NCBI GenBank assembly: GCA_000310025.1
Contig: FN649755.1
Coordinates: 352,977-416,976 of the forward strand
Direction: 5' to 3'
DNA length: 64,000 nt
Source: Ectocarpus siliculosus
Lineage: Eukaryota > Sar > Phaeophyceae > Ectocarpales > Ectocarpaceae
The translations under genes and the position numbers were made by a program. Below, piece by piece: positions 54,901-64,000 of this stretch (its first letter is position 1; every line of letters starts with the position of its first letter). The notes beneath the pieces are model-generated. The model was not told where the DNA came from and ran no database searches. It saw nothing but the letters and a program-made list of their open reading frames with translations.

Positions 54901-56072
54901 AACTGCACCTTTAAATCGCTGGTGGATGAACAATATCAGCCCACGTTTTCCACTTCACAAGTGTGGTCGAAGCAGGTTCCCATTCGCTGGTCTTCTCCGA
55001 ACCGCGTGACAACCATGTCAATACGTGATTTTGCATAAAAAATATCATGTACGCGACACACTATTCGCGCACAAGCAACTGCGCCCCATGAGTGATGCAT
55101 GGGGTTTCGCGCCGGTGCACAAAGCTAGCAAACGACAGCGTACAAGACCGGCATGATCCGAGGCACGAACTGTAGGTGATTTGGACAATTCACGTAAACT
55201 TGCAGTTCTGACACCAGGCTAGGGCGACATTCATACCCCCGCGATCCGTAAATATCACGGTTCCATGCGCGTGTATGCTAGACGACTCGCCTGCGTCGAA
55301 TACTGAGTCCCGTAGTACTGGTAGGCGCCGCAGTTCCCCAAGCAGATCTGTGGCCGGTTGGTTGCGTTGGAGGGGAAGCCGCATTGGTCACATTGGTCGT
55401 TCGAACGAGGAGAGATTAAGTAAATTGGGAACAACGTGGCAGTTTGTTGGGTGGCGGTGGCGCGTTGATGCAAGGGCTACGTATTTCGAACGCTGGTGGC
55501 AATGGCCATGCAGCGACAAACCACGAGCATACCAAGACAGCAGTACCACACGCAGAGTACAAGCCATGCTGATGTTCGACACAGATGACATCGTCAACAG
55601 CTCAACCCACGACTCCGAGACGTATCCCATCCGTCTTCCTTGCGGACGCACCTCCGAGGTCATGTCGTCAGAGGTAGCCACCAACTCGAAGATGCGGCTG
55701 TCGGCTGGATCGGAGTAGCAGCCGAGGTAGCCGGAGTCGTCGGGGTTCTCGTAGACACTCATGGCGTAGAAGCCTCCGCAGGTCTGGCTGGAGTCGCCCG
55801 AGCAGGCCATGTCGCAGACTCCTTCGCCGTTGGCGTCGTAGTCGACGTTGTCGCCGCACCAGCACTGTTTCGAAACGGACGGCGGCGGATATTTCGGGCG
55901 TTAAGGGATGGCTGAGAGAGAGGAGTTCCAGGGGTCGTGTGTGGCGTGTGGCATTTTGTTTCGACTTATGGTGGGGGATGGGGAAGGTCGGCGTTGCGGT
56001 AGTGGTGCCGCCGACCATTGTTGCTGTTGTTGTTGTTGTTGTTGTTGTTGTAGTTGTTGTTGTTGTTGTTGC

Positions 56073-56104
<32 letters not shown>

Positions 56105-59100
56105 TTGTCTTCAGATTAAAAAACGTTCCGGTCTACGCTTAGTACCTTCCAATGTCCGCACTGGACCATAGGTCGAGAAAAGGAAGGATTGATCTCAATT
56201 TCACGAAAGAGAGGTGCTCGGATCGTGTGTTTTCGTCTTTTGATGCAGTCCGTTATAGTCAGTATTAAAGCGAGAAACGTTGACCTCCACTGCTGTGTAG
56301 CGCAAACAGAAAGGTTAGCGTGTCAAGGAGCGAACAACCAAAAACCAGCCAGGATAAACCATAGTCTAGGGGGGATCTGTACCAAACTCTATGGTTTAGA
56401 CTATTAAGAAATCCAATCCATGTAGAATGGTCATCACGTTGAAACCGTCTTTTCGTTGTTCGTAGGCACAGAGAATGCACGACCACCAAACAAGGTATTT
56501 ACTATGCACGTACTCCCCCAAAGCCAATAAAAAAAACTCGACACCATCCAACCTATGCCATTTATCACGATCTCGTACATCACCGCCACCGTTGAGTGTA
56601 CGACCCCGTTGTTGTAAAGTCTCAGACGTCTTACCTCGGAAGAGTACTGGGTGCCATAGAAGGCCGAGCTGGCGCAGAGCACGGAGCAGACCTGTGGCCC
56701 GAGCGTCGCGCGGACATGCAAGCAGAGCGGGCGAAAAACATCTGTATTGGGTGGCAAGGGGAGCAGTGATGGACATCATGTCCGCAGACAGTATGGTAAA
56801 AATGGCAACGCTGGATGTCGTGGGTCTCAACCCGAGGTTCAAAGAGTGGGCACACGAAGCCAGCAACAAAATCGACTGCCACAAGCACCAGGGAACGCAA
56901 GGACTACCGTCCAACTCGCACAAACCCATGCGTTGAAAACAACATGAAATCATAAAAATACAGACGTATGGGCATTCACACGCGACTCCAGGCGTCGATT
57001 GGTCACTCACCGCTGCGGTCATGGCGGAGTCGGAATACTGGGTGTCGAAGACACGGCTGTCAGCAGGGTCCGAGAAGCACCCGAGGTAAGACGGATCATC
57101 GGACTGACCTGCTCCGGCACGAGTCAGACAACGCGGATAATCTCACGAACCGAAACAAAAGGTGGCCTAGAAGCGTCCTAAGCACCAAAGTCACGGGAGG
57201 CATATTGTATACATACGTTACAAATGTGGGCGGACTGTCCGGTTGTAGGCATGCATAACAAAGGAGGTGAGCAAATTTGTTTGTCGCGTCATCTCCTATG
57301 GTTGAGAAGCACGATGACCATTGGACTGCCAGTTCAGCGCTGACTTGTCGTCCAGTGGTCATCGTCTTTTTCAAGAGGTGGTGATACTCCGGTGACGTTC
57401 AACCTATCCCCGTCACGAACTGATAGTATTTCGAGTCATGCCCCAGGCCTCCGCCAATTTTCTACGATGAATTTCGTTAGTGCAATGTGGTTGACCACAA
57501 CCATCAACGGTCTCTGCTGTAAATAGTCGTGGCTGCGAAGAGCACGATACAGCTCCCTCAGCACATCAGTGGGATATGGAACCGTCCCTCCTGCGAGCGG
57601 CGAGAAACCAGCGTCCTTGCTACTGCCCGAAAGTTGTTTCGCAACACCGGGCGCGATTTTGGAACTTGGAGTTCACGCACTGCCATCCGGAGATCTCAAG
57701 CACGACCAAAGAACTACGAAACCGACGTTTTACGCGAGAGTTTCTTTCTGTTTGTTGTGTTTTCGATATACAGCTCGAATTTCGGAGGGTATCCATCTCT
57801 GTCGAGGAAATTCTGGGGCTGGTAACCTAGCGCTGAAACAAAAGCACCCACGAAACGCGTTGAACGAGCTATCGTAATTCAGAGTTTCACCAACCTTCGT
57901 TTACGAGGTCCATATTGTCTGTCTAGGCTTTGTTGGGATCGGGTACTGTCGGTAGGTACTGTAGAAGTACGCCGGAGGCCAAATTTGTTTCTTCGACCGG
58001 GGTCATCCACATGCCACAGCCAAAAGACAAAAAACGGAATGTGTTTTGCACGGACGGGTGGCTGTGAGCGGCTGACGGCGGGTGTATGATGACAATTTCA
58101 CATGTATGTCTCTCCGCCCGAAAGAGCGGGCGCAAGCGCCGCCCACAACAGCAGGAGGAGGAGCAGTAGCACCGCCGTCGCGGTACCGCGGTACGACAGC
58201 AGTCGAACCGCGTACGCACACACGCACCTTCCGTGTCGTTGGAGTTATTCAGAACAAACATGTGGCATGTTTGTTGCTCGACGGGCTTTCTTCTGCTTCC
58301 AGAACGTACTGTTGTTGCGCATCCTCGGGGTATTTTACTGAAGGTAAATACGGTGTAGGTAATGAGGGCATAAAGCCAGTTTCGATATGATCATTTTTCA
58401 ACACAATGCTTGATTCACATCTATCTGATGACAGCAGCAGCGATCAAGCACCACTTCAGAGGCACTGCAAACGCGCAGCAAACACCTTTGTTGGTGTGGT
58501 GCATGCTGGATGCTACAGTACCTTCACATTCCTTCGCATGGTGCCCAGACTGCACATCATGGAGGATTCATTTTCCTTCGGGGTACAAAGAGATGTCTTG
58601 CGATGCCTCAAGAAATGGTTCGTTGTCGGCAGGCTCGAAGCCACAAGAAATTTTCTCACGCACTGTCCACCATTGTGTGGCAGACGGTGTGTGCGTATGA
58701 AACTCGCTCTATCGGTAAAGGTCGGTTATGCCTCACCCCATCACACGATGGCGCGCCGTTTGGGCTTGCTGCTTGAGGCAAACGGTGCAGTATCAGAAAG
58801 AAAGGCATGTTGGGCGGCCTCGACGTTTGTCCGCCTCTCCCTCTCGTCCATTCCCACCATCACGAATACAAAAAATGCCAACAAGATCCAGAGAAAAATC
58901 GGCAGCAGGAGGACGCACGGGTTTGATATTGAATGAAGTACTATCACAAAAATGTTTTTGCAATGTCTTTTGGCTGAGTGAGGCCACCAACCGCAAAAAA
59001 AAAGAGAGGTCTTGCACGTACGTGTGGTTTTTTATCTCTTTCGATGATTGATGTGGATTGGATCCCACTCCCGAAAGCTTGTTGCATTTTGCACGAACAC

Positions 59101-59167
59101 TTCTCTCACCAACAGCAACCCCGAGAAGGAGCATCGGTAGCGCCAGCGAAAGAAGCTGCATCTTCAT
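51155..59167 (-). CDS. secreted protein with five WSC domains, 12 exons
   Basis: Exons: 59167-59110, 57108-57011, 56691-56635, 55864-55652, 55347-55291, 54476-54258, 53970-53914, 53509-53288, 52922-52866, 52296-52090, 51706-51653, 51280-51155; 474 residues. All phases agree. Exon 1 is a signal peptide (MKMQLLSLALPMLLLGVAVG) ending in phase 1; exon 2 supplies the missing two bases. Each WSC domain is split three ways: GC(Y/F)SDPADSR...MT(A/S) | a 54-57-nt exon, VC..C....YYGTQYS | CWCGDN..YDANG...CDM.CSGDS.E.CGG.Y.MSVYE. The eight-Cys WSC pattern is intact in the domains. WSC domains bind carbohydrate; they occur in yeast wall sensors and are abundant in brown algal extracellular proteins. No transmembrane segment or catalytic domain is seen, so a secreted cell-wall binding protein is likely. 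The last domain ends IMSVYQSI, stop. Most donors are GTGAGN; exon 5 uses GC. A strong donor (AAG|GTAAGC) lies just after the stop, so a 3' UTR intron is possible. Confidence 0.85.
51718..51800 (+). repeat. telomere-like minisatellite in a WSC intron
   Basis: About three units of TCACGTAGGGTTAGGAGTAG (period about 22-23 nt) end in AGGGTTAGGGTTAG. It lies in the intron between exons 10 and 11 of the WSC gene, so TTAGGG-type sequence is interstitial here. Confidence 0.8.
51885..51934 (+). repeat. (CAA)n microsatellite in a WSC intron
   Basis: About sixteen CAA units followed by CAGCAGCAG, in the same intron as the telomere-like repeat. Confidence 0.9.
53600..54490 (-). repeat. intragenic segmental duplication, copy 1
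   Basis: Exons 6 and 7 of the WSC gene with their introns match 55035-55880 (exons 4 and 5) over most of their length. Matching intron tracts include TGATGCA-GG-TTTCG, CGGCATGATCCGAGGCACG and ATTTCGAACGCTGGTGGCAA. The introns are as similar as the exons, which marks a recent duplication. Confidence 0.8.
55035..55880 (-). repeat. intragenic segmental duplication, copy 2
   Basis: Counterpart of 53600-54490. Differences include a small insertion near 55545 and a GT-to-GC donor change at 55290. Confidence 0.8.
56018..56165 (+). mobile_element. GTT-headed repeat, copy B (truncated)
   Basis: A (GTT)n run to 56105 is followed by GTCTTCAGATTAAAAAACGT and TCCGGTCTACGCTTAGTACC, matching the start of copies at 25236 and 61372, after which similarity ends. 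It lies in the WSC intron between exons 3 and 4. Confidence 0.5.
57302..57375. repeat. long loop-free palindrome in WSC intron 1
   Basis: The arms of about 36 nt pair around the centre AGCGCT at 57336-57341: GCACGATGACCATTGGACTG on the left against the complement of CGTCCAGTGGTCATCGTC on the right, with about 80 percent pairing. It would form a strong hairpin in RNA or DNA. Confidence 0.7.
58406..58936 (+). CDS. hypothetical ORF antisense within WSC intron 1
   Basis: 176 codons from an ATG, inside the 2-kb first intron of the WSC gene and on the opposite strand. The middle reads naturally (MVPRLHIMEDSFSFGVQRDV, CLKKWFVVGRLEATRNFL), with a basic tail (NANKIQRKIGSRR). Other plus frames (58410-58700 and 58510-58776) are also open. 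No family is recognised; it could be a nested gene or chance. Confidence 0.25.
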   Translation: MLDSHLSDDSSSDQAPLQRHCKRAANTFVGVVHAGCYSTFTFLRMVPRLHIMEDSFSFGVQRDVLRCLKKWFVVGRLEATRNFLTHCPPLCGRRCVRMKLALSVKVGYASPHHTMARRLGLLLEANGAVSERKACWAASTFVRLSLSSIPTITNTKNANKIQRKIGSRRTHGFDIE

Positions 59168-60114
59168 GTTGATGGCAGGAAACCTGATACCTGAAAGGGC
59201 AATGACCGTCATCCGTACGTCCGGAGAACAGGACATGTATGTGTTCTAGAGGTTAGCCGTGTCAGTCATTGGTGCAGAAGTGCATTTCTCTGACGGCTGA
59301 CACGAGCTCTCCCCGCTATCTCGCTCGTGGGGTGGGGTTGGGAATACGGGTGGAAAAAAGCAGTAGTCTACTGTAGTCCACACGTTGCGTGTGCCCAGAT
59401 TGTGGTAGGCTACCTGAAGAAGTATGGTATCACGAGTAGATACGGCATATCACTCACTCACAGCAGTGCCTTCTTGTGGGCTTCAAGGTATCTTCTGCTG
59501 CTCGGGAGTGTAGACAGGGCGAGAAGAGGGAGAGTGTGAGCTGGTGGGCGCGAGAGAGCGGGTGGGCGCGAGAGAGCGGGTGGGCGCAAGAGAGCGGGTG
59601 GGCGCGAGAGAGCGGGTGGATCTCGGATATGCCACAGTCTTGCTGCATGCAAGGACGCCAACCCACACGCAACCTACAACATCCATTTTTTTTTTGAACC
59701 GCTTGCGGTCATCATGTTCGACCCATTTTCTTGTGAACAACAGGGATCTACACGCCCACCAAAGCGCTATCACGCCACAAGTCGGTGCTGCAGGTAGGCA
59801 TCGCTCGTCACGCGGTTCATGACTGTGGGCGAATCCAACAGTCGGTTGACCGTGTATGTACTACTGTAGTAGGCCCTGTGCGTGCACGAGTCTGCCCGAC
59901 ATTGCCAAAAAATGGCATGGGTGGGGACCTCACAGATCTAGGTCATTCTGGTGTGGAACGTGTTATTCCAGCAGAGCTTTTTCCATCTCGGTTGTGGCAT
60001 CAGAGGCTTTTCACTCATTAGTGAACAACGTGATCAACTAAACAACTATGAGCCAACTACAGCATGTACCACATTTACCAGATTTCCACACATCTACTTG
60101 TATCCGTTCGTTAT
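59168..60114. other. upstream region of the WSC gene
   Basis: The WSC promoter should lie here, on the minus strand beyond 59167, but I see no clear TATA or initiator. It holds an 18-nt minisatellite (59543-59614). No exon is supported. Confidence 0.4.
59543..59614 (+). repeat. 18-nt minisatellite, four copies
   Basis: GGTGGGCGCGAGAGAGCG repeats four times (59543, 59561, 59579, 59597) with one substitution in the third copy, plus a partial fifth. Confidence 0.92.
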
Positions 60115-60780
60115 TTAAGTTGATCCGCTTATGTTTTTCCGATCTCTCCCGCACGCCTGCGCAAGTCTTCCCTTGATCCTCTGTGGTACCCACCACTGCA
60201 ACAGAACGGCCATTGTTTGCATGTAGAGGGTCGGGGCAGGTACAGCGTTCAGCAGATTGTATCCATACAAGTTCGGAAAACGCGCGAAATTTGACTTCAT
60301 CCCACATCCCGACAGTCTCGTTGTGGACACGCAGACATGCAGACACCCCGGACAGTTTAGAAAGGTTCCCGGAACGGTTCCGTTCTTCTAAAGAAGCACA
60401 GCACAGCTTGGGCACTTGGTTGCTCGACCAGGTACACTCGCGTCGTATTGCCAGGTACAAGCAGCAGCCGAGCAAGGGGGAGAGGAAAGGACGGGGAGAG
60501 GGCAGGTAGAAATACGCGAGAGGTGAGGTGTACCTCTAGCGTCTGGAAGGGTACATACAAGCCGTTGATTGTCTGCCGCCCTGCCGACGCGGTGCTGTAA
60601 ATCAGATTGGACGATGAGCCCTGCTTGTTGTGCAGACGTACGTGTTCGTCGGGGGGGGTTGTCGTCACGATTGATTTGGTCTCGATCTTGTCAAAAGCCT
60701 GCCCCTGTAGTCGTCATGGCTGCCCACGAAGGCTTGCCCAAGTGTCGGCCAGTTTTCCAGCCAGTTGCCATGCTGCACTG
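60115..60780 (-). CDS. two exons of an unidentified gene, probably frameshifted
   Basis: Exon a (60780-60534) follows a strong acceptor (13 T then CAG) and ends CTAGAG|GTACAC. It reads GNWLENWPTLGQAFVGSHDD, then after a one-base frame change at about 60708 reads DKIETKSIVTTTPPDEHVRL and TINGLYVPFQTLE. Exon b (60387-60115) follows TGCTTCTTTAG in matching phase 0: KNGTVPGTFLNCPGCLHVCV, then NLYGYNLLNAVPAPTLYMQT, ending in TAA. The stretches look truly coding, but I recognise no family. An alternative to the frameshift is a tiny intron or an acceptor at TACAG|GGGCAG. A possible 5' exon lies at 60850-61088 (VVYVRYARTLITSFIGEPLV). Confidence 0.4.
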
Positions 60781-61371
60781 CTGAAAAAAAAAAAAAAGTA
60801 AGTCTGAAACGAAGCAGAGGGACCGCTTGCGTCCACCCAAGGCAAGCCCAAGGCGTACAGCAGTGAACCACCCCAACAGTTGTCTAGGGAACCAAGATTG
60901 ATCCTTTTATCAATTCCATGCACTGCTGTGGAGTTCAAGCTGGTAGGGGCAACCACCAGCGGCTCGCCGATAAAAGATGTGATGAGCGTTCGTGCATACC
61001 GTACATACACAACGCCCGCCTCCGAAGGGCTTGTGAGAGCATGGGTAACAGTGTCATGAAGGCGCGATGCAAGATGAAAGCAAGGCAAGCGGCCGTCAGT
61101 TTTTGCTTCAAGCCCGGACAGCTCACACAGCTGACGTGTGTTTGACTGGAGAGCCCAGCAAACCTCAACGAACCCAACAATTTCGTATTACAAAGCTGTA
61201 CAGCAGTCTATGCGGGGTGACCCTACTCTACTCTGCCCAACCTGTGTTAGGGACAAAGGATTTCGATGAGCCAGCCCACCACGTGACCAATCTCCGCCAA
61301 ATTCTGTTTGGAGAGAAGACAAACTGAGCGCCGGAGGTTATATTGCTTGAGAATTCAACCTGTTGTTTTTC

Positions 61372-61690
61372 GTGTATGTTGTCGTTGTCTGTTGTTGTTG
61401 TCTTCACATTAACAACCGTTCCGTTCTCTCTGCCCAGTACCTTCTTCCATCCGTACTGTAGTCTGACACTTGACGGGGTCAGTTCCCGTGGTCACAGGCT
61501 AACTTACACCCAAGAAAAAGTACACGAAAATCAAACGGACCCGAAGAGTCCGCATGCCAATAAAAGTCAACAGATAGTCTAGGCCTCTCCGCTCGCCTCT
61601 ACACGCAAGGCGAGGTAACCCTAGTAGACTGGAAACAGACGGAAAACAAAAAAGAAAGGAAAAAAAAAGAAAAAAAAAGAAGAAGAGAGC
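61372..61690 (+). mobile_element. GTT-headed, A-tailed retroposon-like repeat, copy C
   Basis: GTTGTTGTTGTCTTCACATT opens a body with CCGTTCTCTCTGCCCAGTAC, GACACTTGACGGGGTCAGTT and CCCGTGGTCACAGGC, ending in an A/G-rich tail at about 61640-61690. The order matches 25236-25610. GAGGCGAGCGG-type sequence before the tail is shared (CTCCGCTC-CCTCTACACGC). Confidence 0.55.
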
Positions 61691-62105
61691 AAGTGGAGGG
61701 AAGGGAGAGAGAACTTGGCATTTCAAGTGGTGTCCTCTTGAGCGTTGTCTTTATACATCGACTAGAACGTCGACACGATGAATATGTTGGTTGTTCGTAA
61801 GGCTTGGATGTACTCTTTGCCAGCCATGTGCCTACCAAGGAGTTGTTCGCTGGGGGTAAGCTTGTATAAAGAGGCGTATCGCCGCTTGAAGCAACCGCAC
61901 GCCCAAAATCCCAAGGCCGAAAACTCGTACTGAAAGGGCTCGTATGTTGTGGGTGATTCGTGGTACGATCGTTGTTTGAATTTCCCTCCGGCGGTCTATG
62001 TGTTTGGATTCGTCGTTTGCACGTCCCGTTGGTAAGGATGTCGTTTTCGTGGATGAGTGGGCAGGTTTGAAAAGCGGCCGCAACACACACACAGCCGTGG
62101 ATGTA

Positions 62106-62302
<197 letters not shown>

Positions 62303-62840
62303 GAAGGCGTACTCGTGTGGAGCATCGTTCCCACAGGACCGATCAGCGATGGCCAATCGTGCCTTCCTACTTTGCCAAAGGTGGCTCAATAATGTACTTC
62401 TCCCTATATAGCGTATCTCTCGACATCTCTTCCCGCCTTTTTTTCACACTTCCTGTGCCTTCCTTCTCCTTTGCCCAGCTCACTCATGGCACATTTCCCC
62501 CTCCTTCTCGTACAACGGACATTCCGCAACTAAATGAGCCCGGTCTTGGAACTCGGAAACGCATTCACATTTGAACTTACCGTCTTCGTCATCTTCTTTC
62601 CTAAACGTTTGTCTACATTGTCGACGGTCGAAATGCCCCAAGTCCAAAATTCGATGTTCGGCTTTGTCCCTTTATCCATTGGCTCATGAGTGGTACTCCT
62701 CGAACCTTGTTCCTTCTTTCAACATTCCGTACACATCTTGAACCTCGTTGTTCTTGGTTTCGTTTGGTTAGATTGTGTTCTCTTTGGACAAAAACACCAG
62801 ATATCCCCGCCTTGAACCCTTCTAGCCCTTCCATTTCCAG

Positions 62841-63600
62841 TGCATCAACTTCGTCGATTTCGAACTCCTGCCGTACGCCATCTACAACCTTTACCCACTC
62901 CGTGGGTTGTCTATTGTCAAGCTATGCAATGCTCTGTTTTGTACTCTTGACAGGTTTGGCAGCGACTGCATCACTTGTCTTGCGAAAAATGTTTTTACGT
63001 TGCTCTTGGCCATGGGTGACGCCTACGTTCCACACCTGCGTGAAATTCATGCGGCTGTCTTCGACAAATCATGGCGTATCTACGAGGTTGAGACTTCCCT
63101 GTTTTCTTGTGTCTCCCGCAGGTAGGGGAGTGGGGGGCGTTGTCTACGACCGGCTTCTGTCACTATATATGCTTTCAGCGTTTGACAAACCCAAATTACA
63201 GCTCCTATTTTTTGTCTTCGTTGATGGCGGTGGTTTGTTCCGTGCTGTCTGCACTTTCTGTTCGAGTCTGTTGCCATTTCTTCAGTGAGTCTCAGCGGCA
63301 TAAGTACTTGCGAACCCTCGGATATGCCCCCTCCTCTTTGTTCGCGTTGTTTCCTTTTGGGCAGCTCTGTTTACGAGTAACGCGTGAAGCATCATGGAAG
63401 GACGCGCCGGTTCGAGTTCCGCAAGACCTGGTGAGTTTAGGGCTATGATGATATTGTTGCAAAAGCCATATTTCACGTTTTTTTCCCTGTTGCTCACACG
63501 GATAGGATTCGAGACGCCGCCGCAGGCGCAGAAATTTCCCTTTCGATCTCTTGTGCGTTTTTGGTTTGATGAACAGGGCCGGTTCTAGGTGTGCCATCGC
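62841..63600 (+). CDS. exons of an unidentified gene
   Basis: Exon 62841-63086 follows a textbook acceptor (CTTCCATTTCCAG) and reads CINFVDFELLPYAIYNLYPL, TCLAKNVFTLLLAMGDAYV, ending SWRIYE before a GTTGAG donor. Exon 63179-63430 (acceptor ATGCTTTCAG, donor CTG|GTGAGT) reads RLTNPNYSSYFLSSLMAVVC, then LRTLGYAPSSLFALFPFGQL. A third (63506 on, acceptor CACACGGATAG) starts DSRRRRRRRNFPFDLLCVFG. All are phase 0. The introns are short (92 and 75 bp). If the first donor is instead CGCAG|GTAGGG at 63120, the phase breaks. No family is recognised. The 5' exons and the 3' end are not fixed; a further frame (63718-63865, EWQFLAHLMLLSVSMAKLLA) may be the last exon. Confidence 0.4.
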
Positions 63601-64000
63601 AGCGTGACACGCATGTAGCTGGAAGTTTTGCCCGGCTCGATGTTCTCCCGAATGGTGCTCGGTCGATGGTTCCTTTGTTTTGCACTTGCGTCCCGCAAAC
63701 CCTCAAGCCGAATGCTGTTTCCAGATTGCAGCGTTACCCTCAAGGGGTATCGAATGGCAGTTCTTGGCACACTTGATGCTACTTTCTGTGTCCATGGCCA
63801 AGTTGCTCGCAATCGCCACATGGTTCGACAGTAGTCCGACTGGGCTGCCTTTGGAAGTGTTGTAGACGCGACTGCTGGCGCCTTCATTTTTCCCCCTGCT
63901 ACAGTGTTTCATGCCGTGCGAGTGCTTTGTTGGTGCTGAGACAAGCCGTCTTTCGCTTGATTGATACATATTGGGATGAGTTTGACTATATTGTCTTCGG
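63601..64000. other. possible last exon of the preceding gene, then nothing seen
   Basis: A GCTGTTTCCAG acceptor at about 63724 leads into a natural open frame ending in TAG at 63863-63865. Its phase does not match the previous exon as I placed it. Beyond 63870 I see nothing. Confidence 0.3.

Noticed and set aside
54557-55009. 150-codon plus-strand frame
   Set aside because: Starts at GTG and lies within a WSC intron without its own support.
62686-63288. 200-codon ATG frame (+)
   Set aside because: Runs across two splice-supported exons in another frame that looks far more like protein.

Overview
The window looks like nuclear DNA of a eukaryote with spliced genes, most likely a brown alga or close stramenopile relative (inference). 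The grounds are: GC-rich exons with consensus GT-AG and a few GC-AG introns; a secreted protein of five WSC domains; a YHYH-domain gene; FNIP-type leucine-rich repeats; F-box-like/ankyrin proteins; TTAGGG-like tandem repeats; and many microsatellites. There are no bacterial-style operons, and I saw no rRNA or tRNA gene and no CRISPR array. Start codons were taken as ATG only, and gene models were built by matching splice sites and reading phase by eye.

Layout. 1-6.2 kb: no convincing gene; one short TA-flanked inverted-repeat element (3620-3800). 6.2-7.1 kb: an intronless F-box-like/ankyrin gene (+), with a second copy of the same element just downstream (7261-7429). 10.2-12.1 kb: a three-exon relative of that gene (-), with one GC-AG intron. 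12.1-19.1 kb: only short ORFs. 19.1-21.1 kb: the 3' part of a YHYH-domain gene (-). 22,982-28,192: a 5.2-kb DNA transposon-like element with about 41-bp terminal inverted repeats, a 9-bp target duplication and dense arrays of a 16-nt palindrome near both ends. It holds a spliced gene (-), a decayed coding segment and a nested retroposon-like repeat. 29.7-30.2 kb: an ORF with a Tudor-like C-terminus. 33.0-34.6 kb: an FNIP/LRR gene (-) with a broken partial tandem copy behind it. 35-41 kb: short ORFs and repeats.

41.2-42.2 kb is an assembly problem: the same sequence occurs on both sides of a 100-N gap and the left copy is corrupted. 45.1-46.6 kb: two neighbouring fold-back elements. 51.2-59.2 kb: a 12-exon WSC gene (-) with a signal-peptide exon, grown by duplication of exon pairs together with their introns. 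60.1-60.8 kb and 62.8-63.6 kb: exons of two genes I cannot identify, the first probably frameshifted.

The genes do not form a pathway. The identifiable ones suggest extracellular carbohydrate binding (WSC), an extracellular or copper-related domain family (YHYH) and protein-protein adaptors (ankyrin, FNIP-LRR). Mobile and repeat DNA makes up much of the rest. The strongest candidate for something undescribed is the 5.2-kb element with its palindrome arrays.
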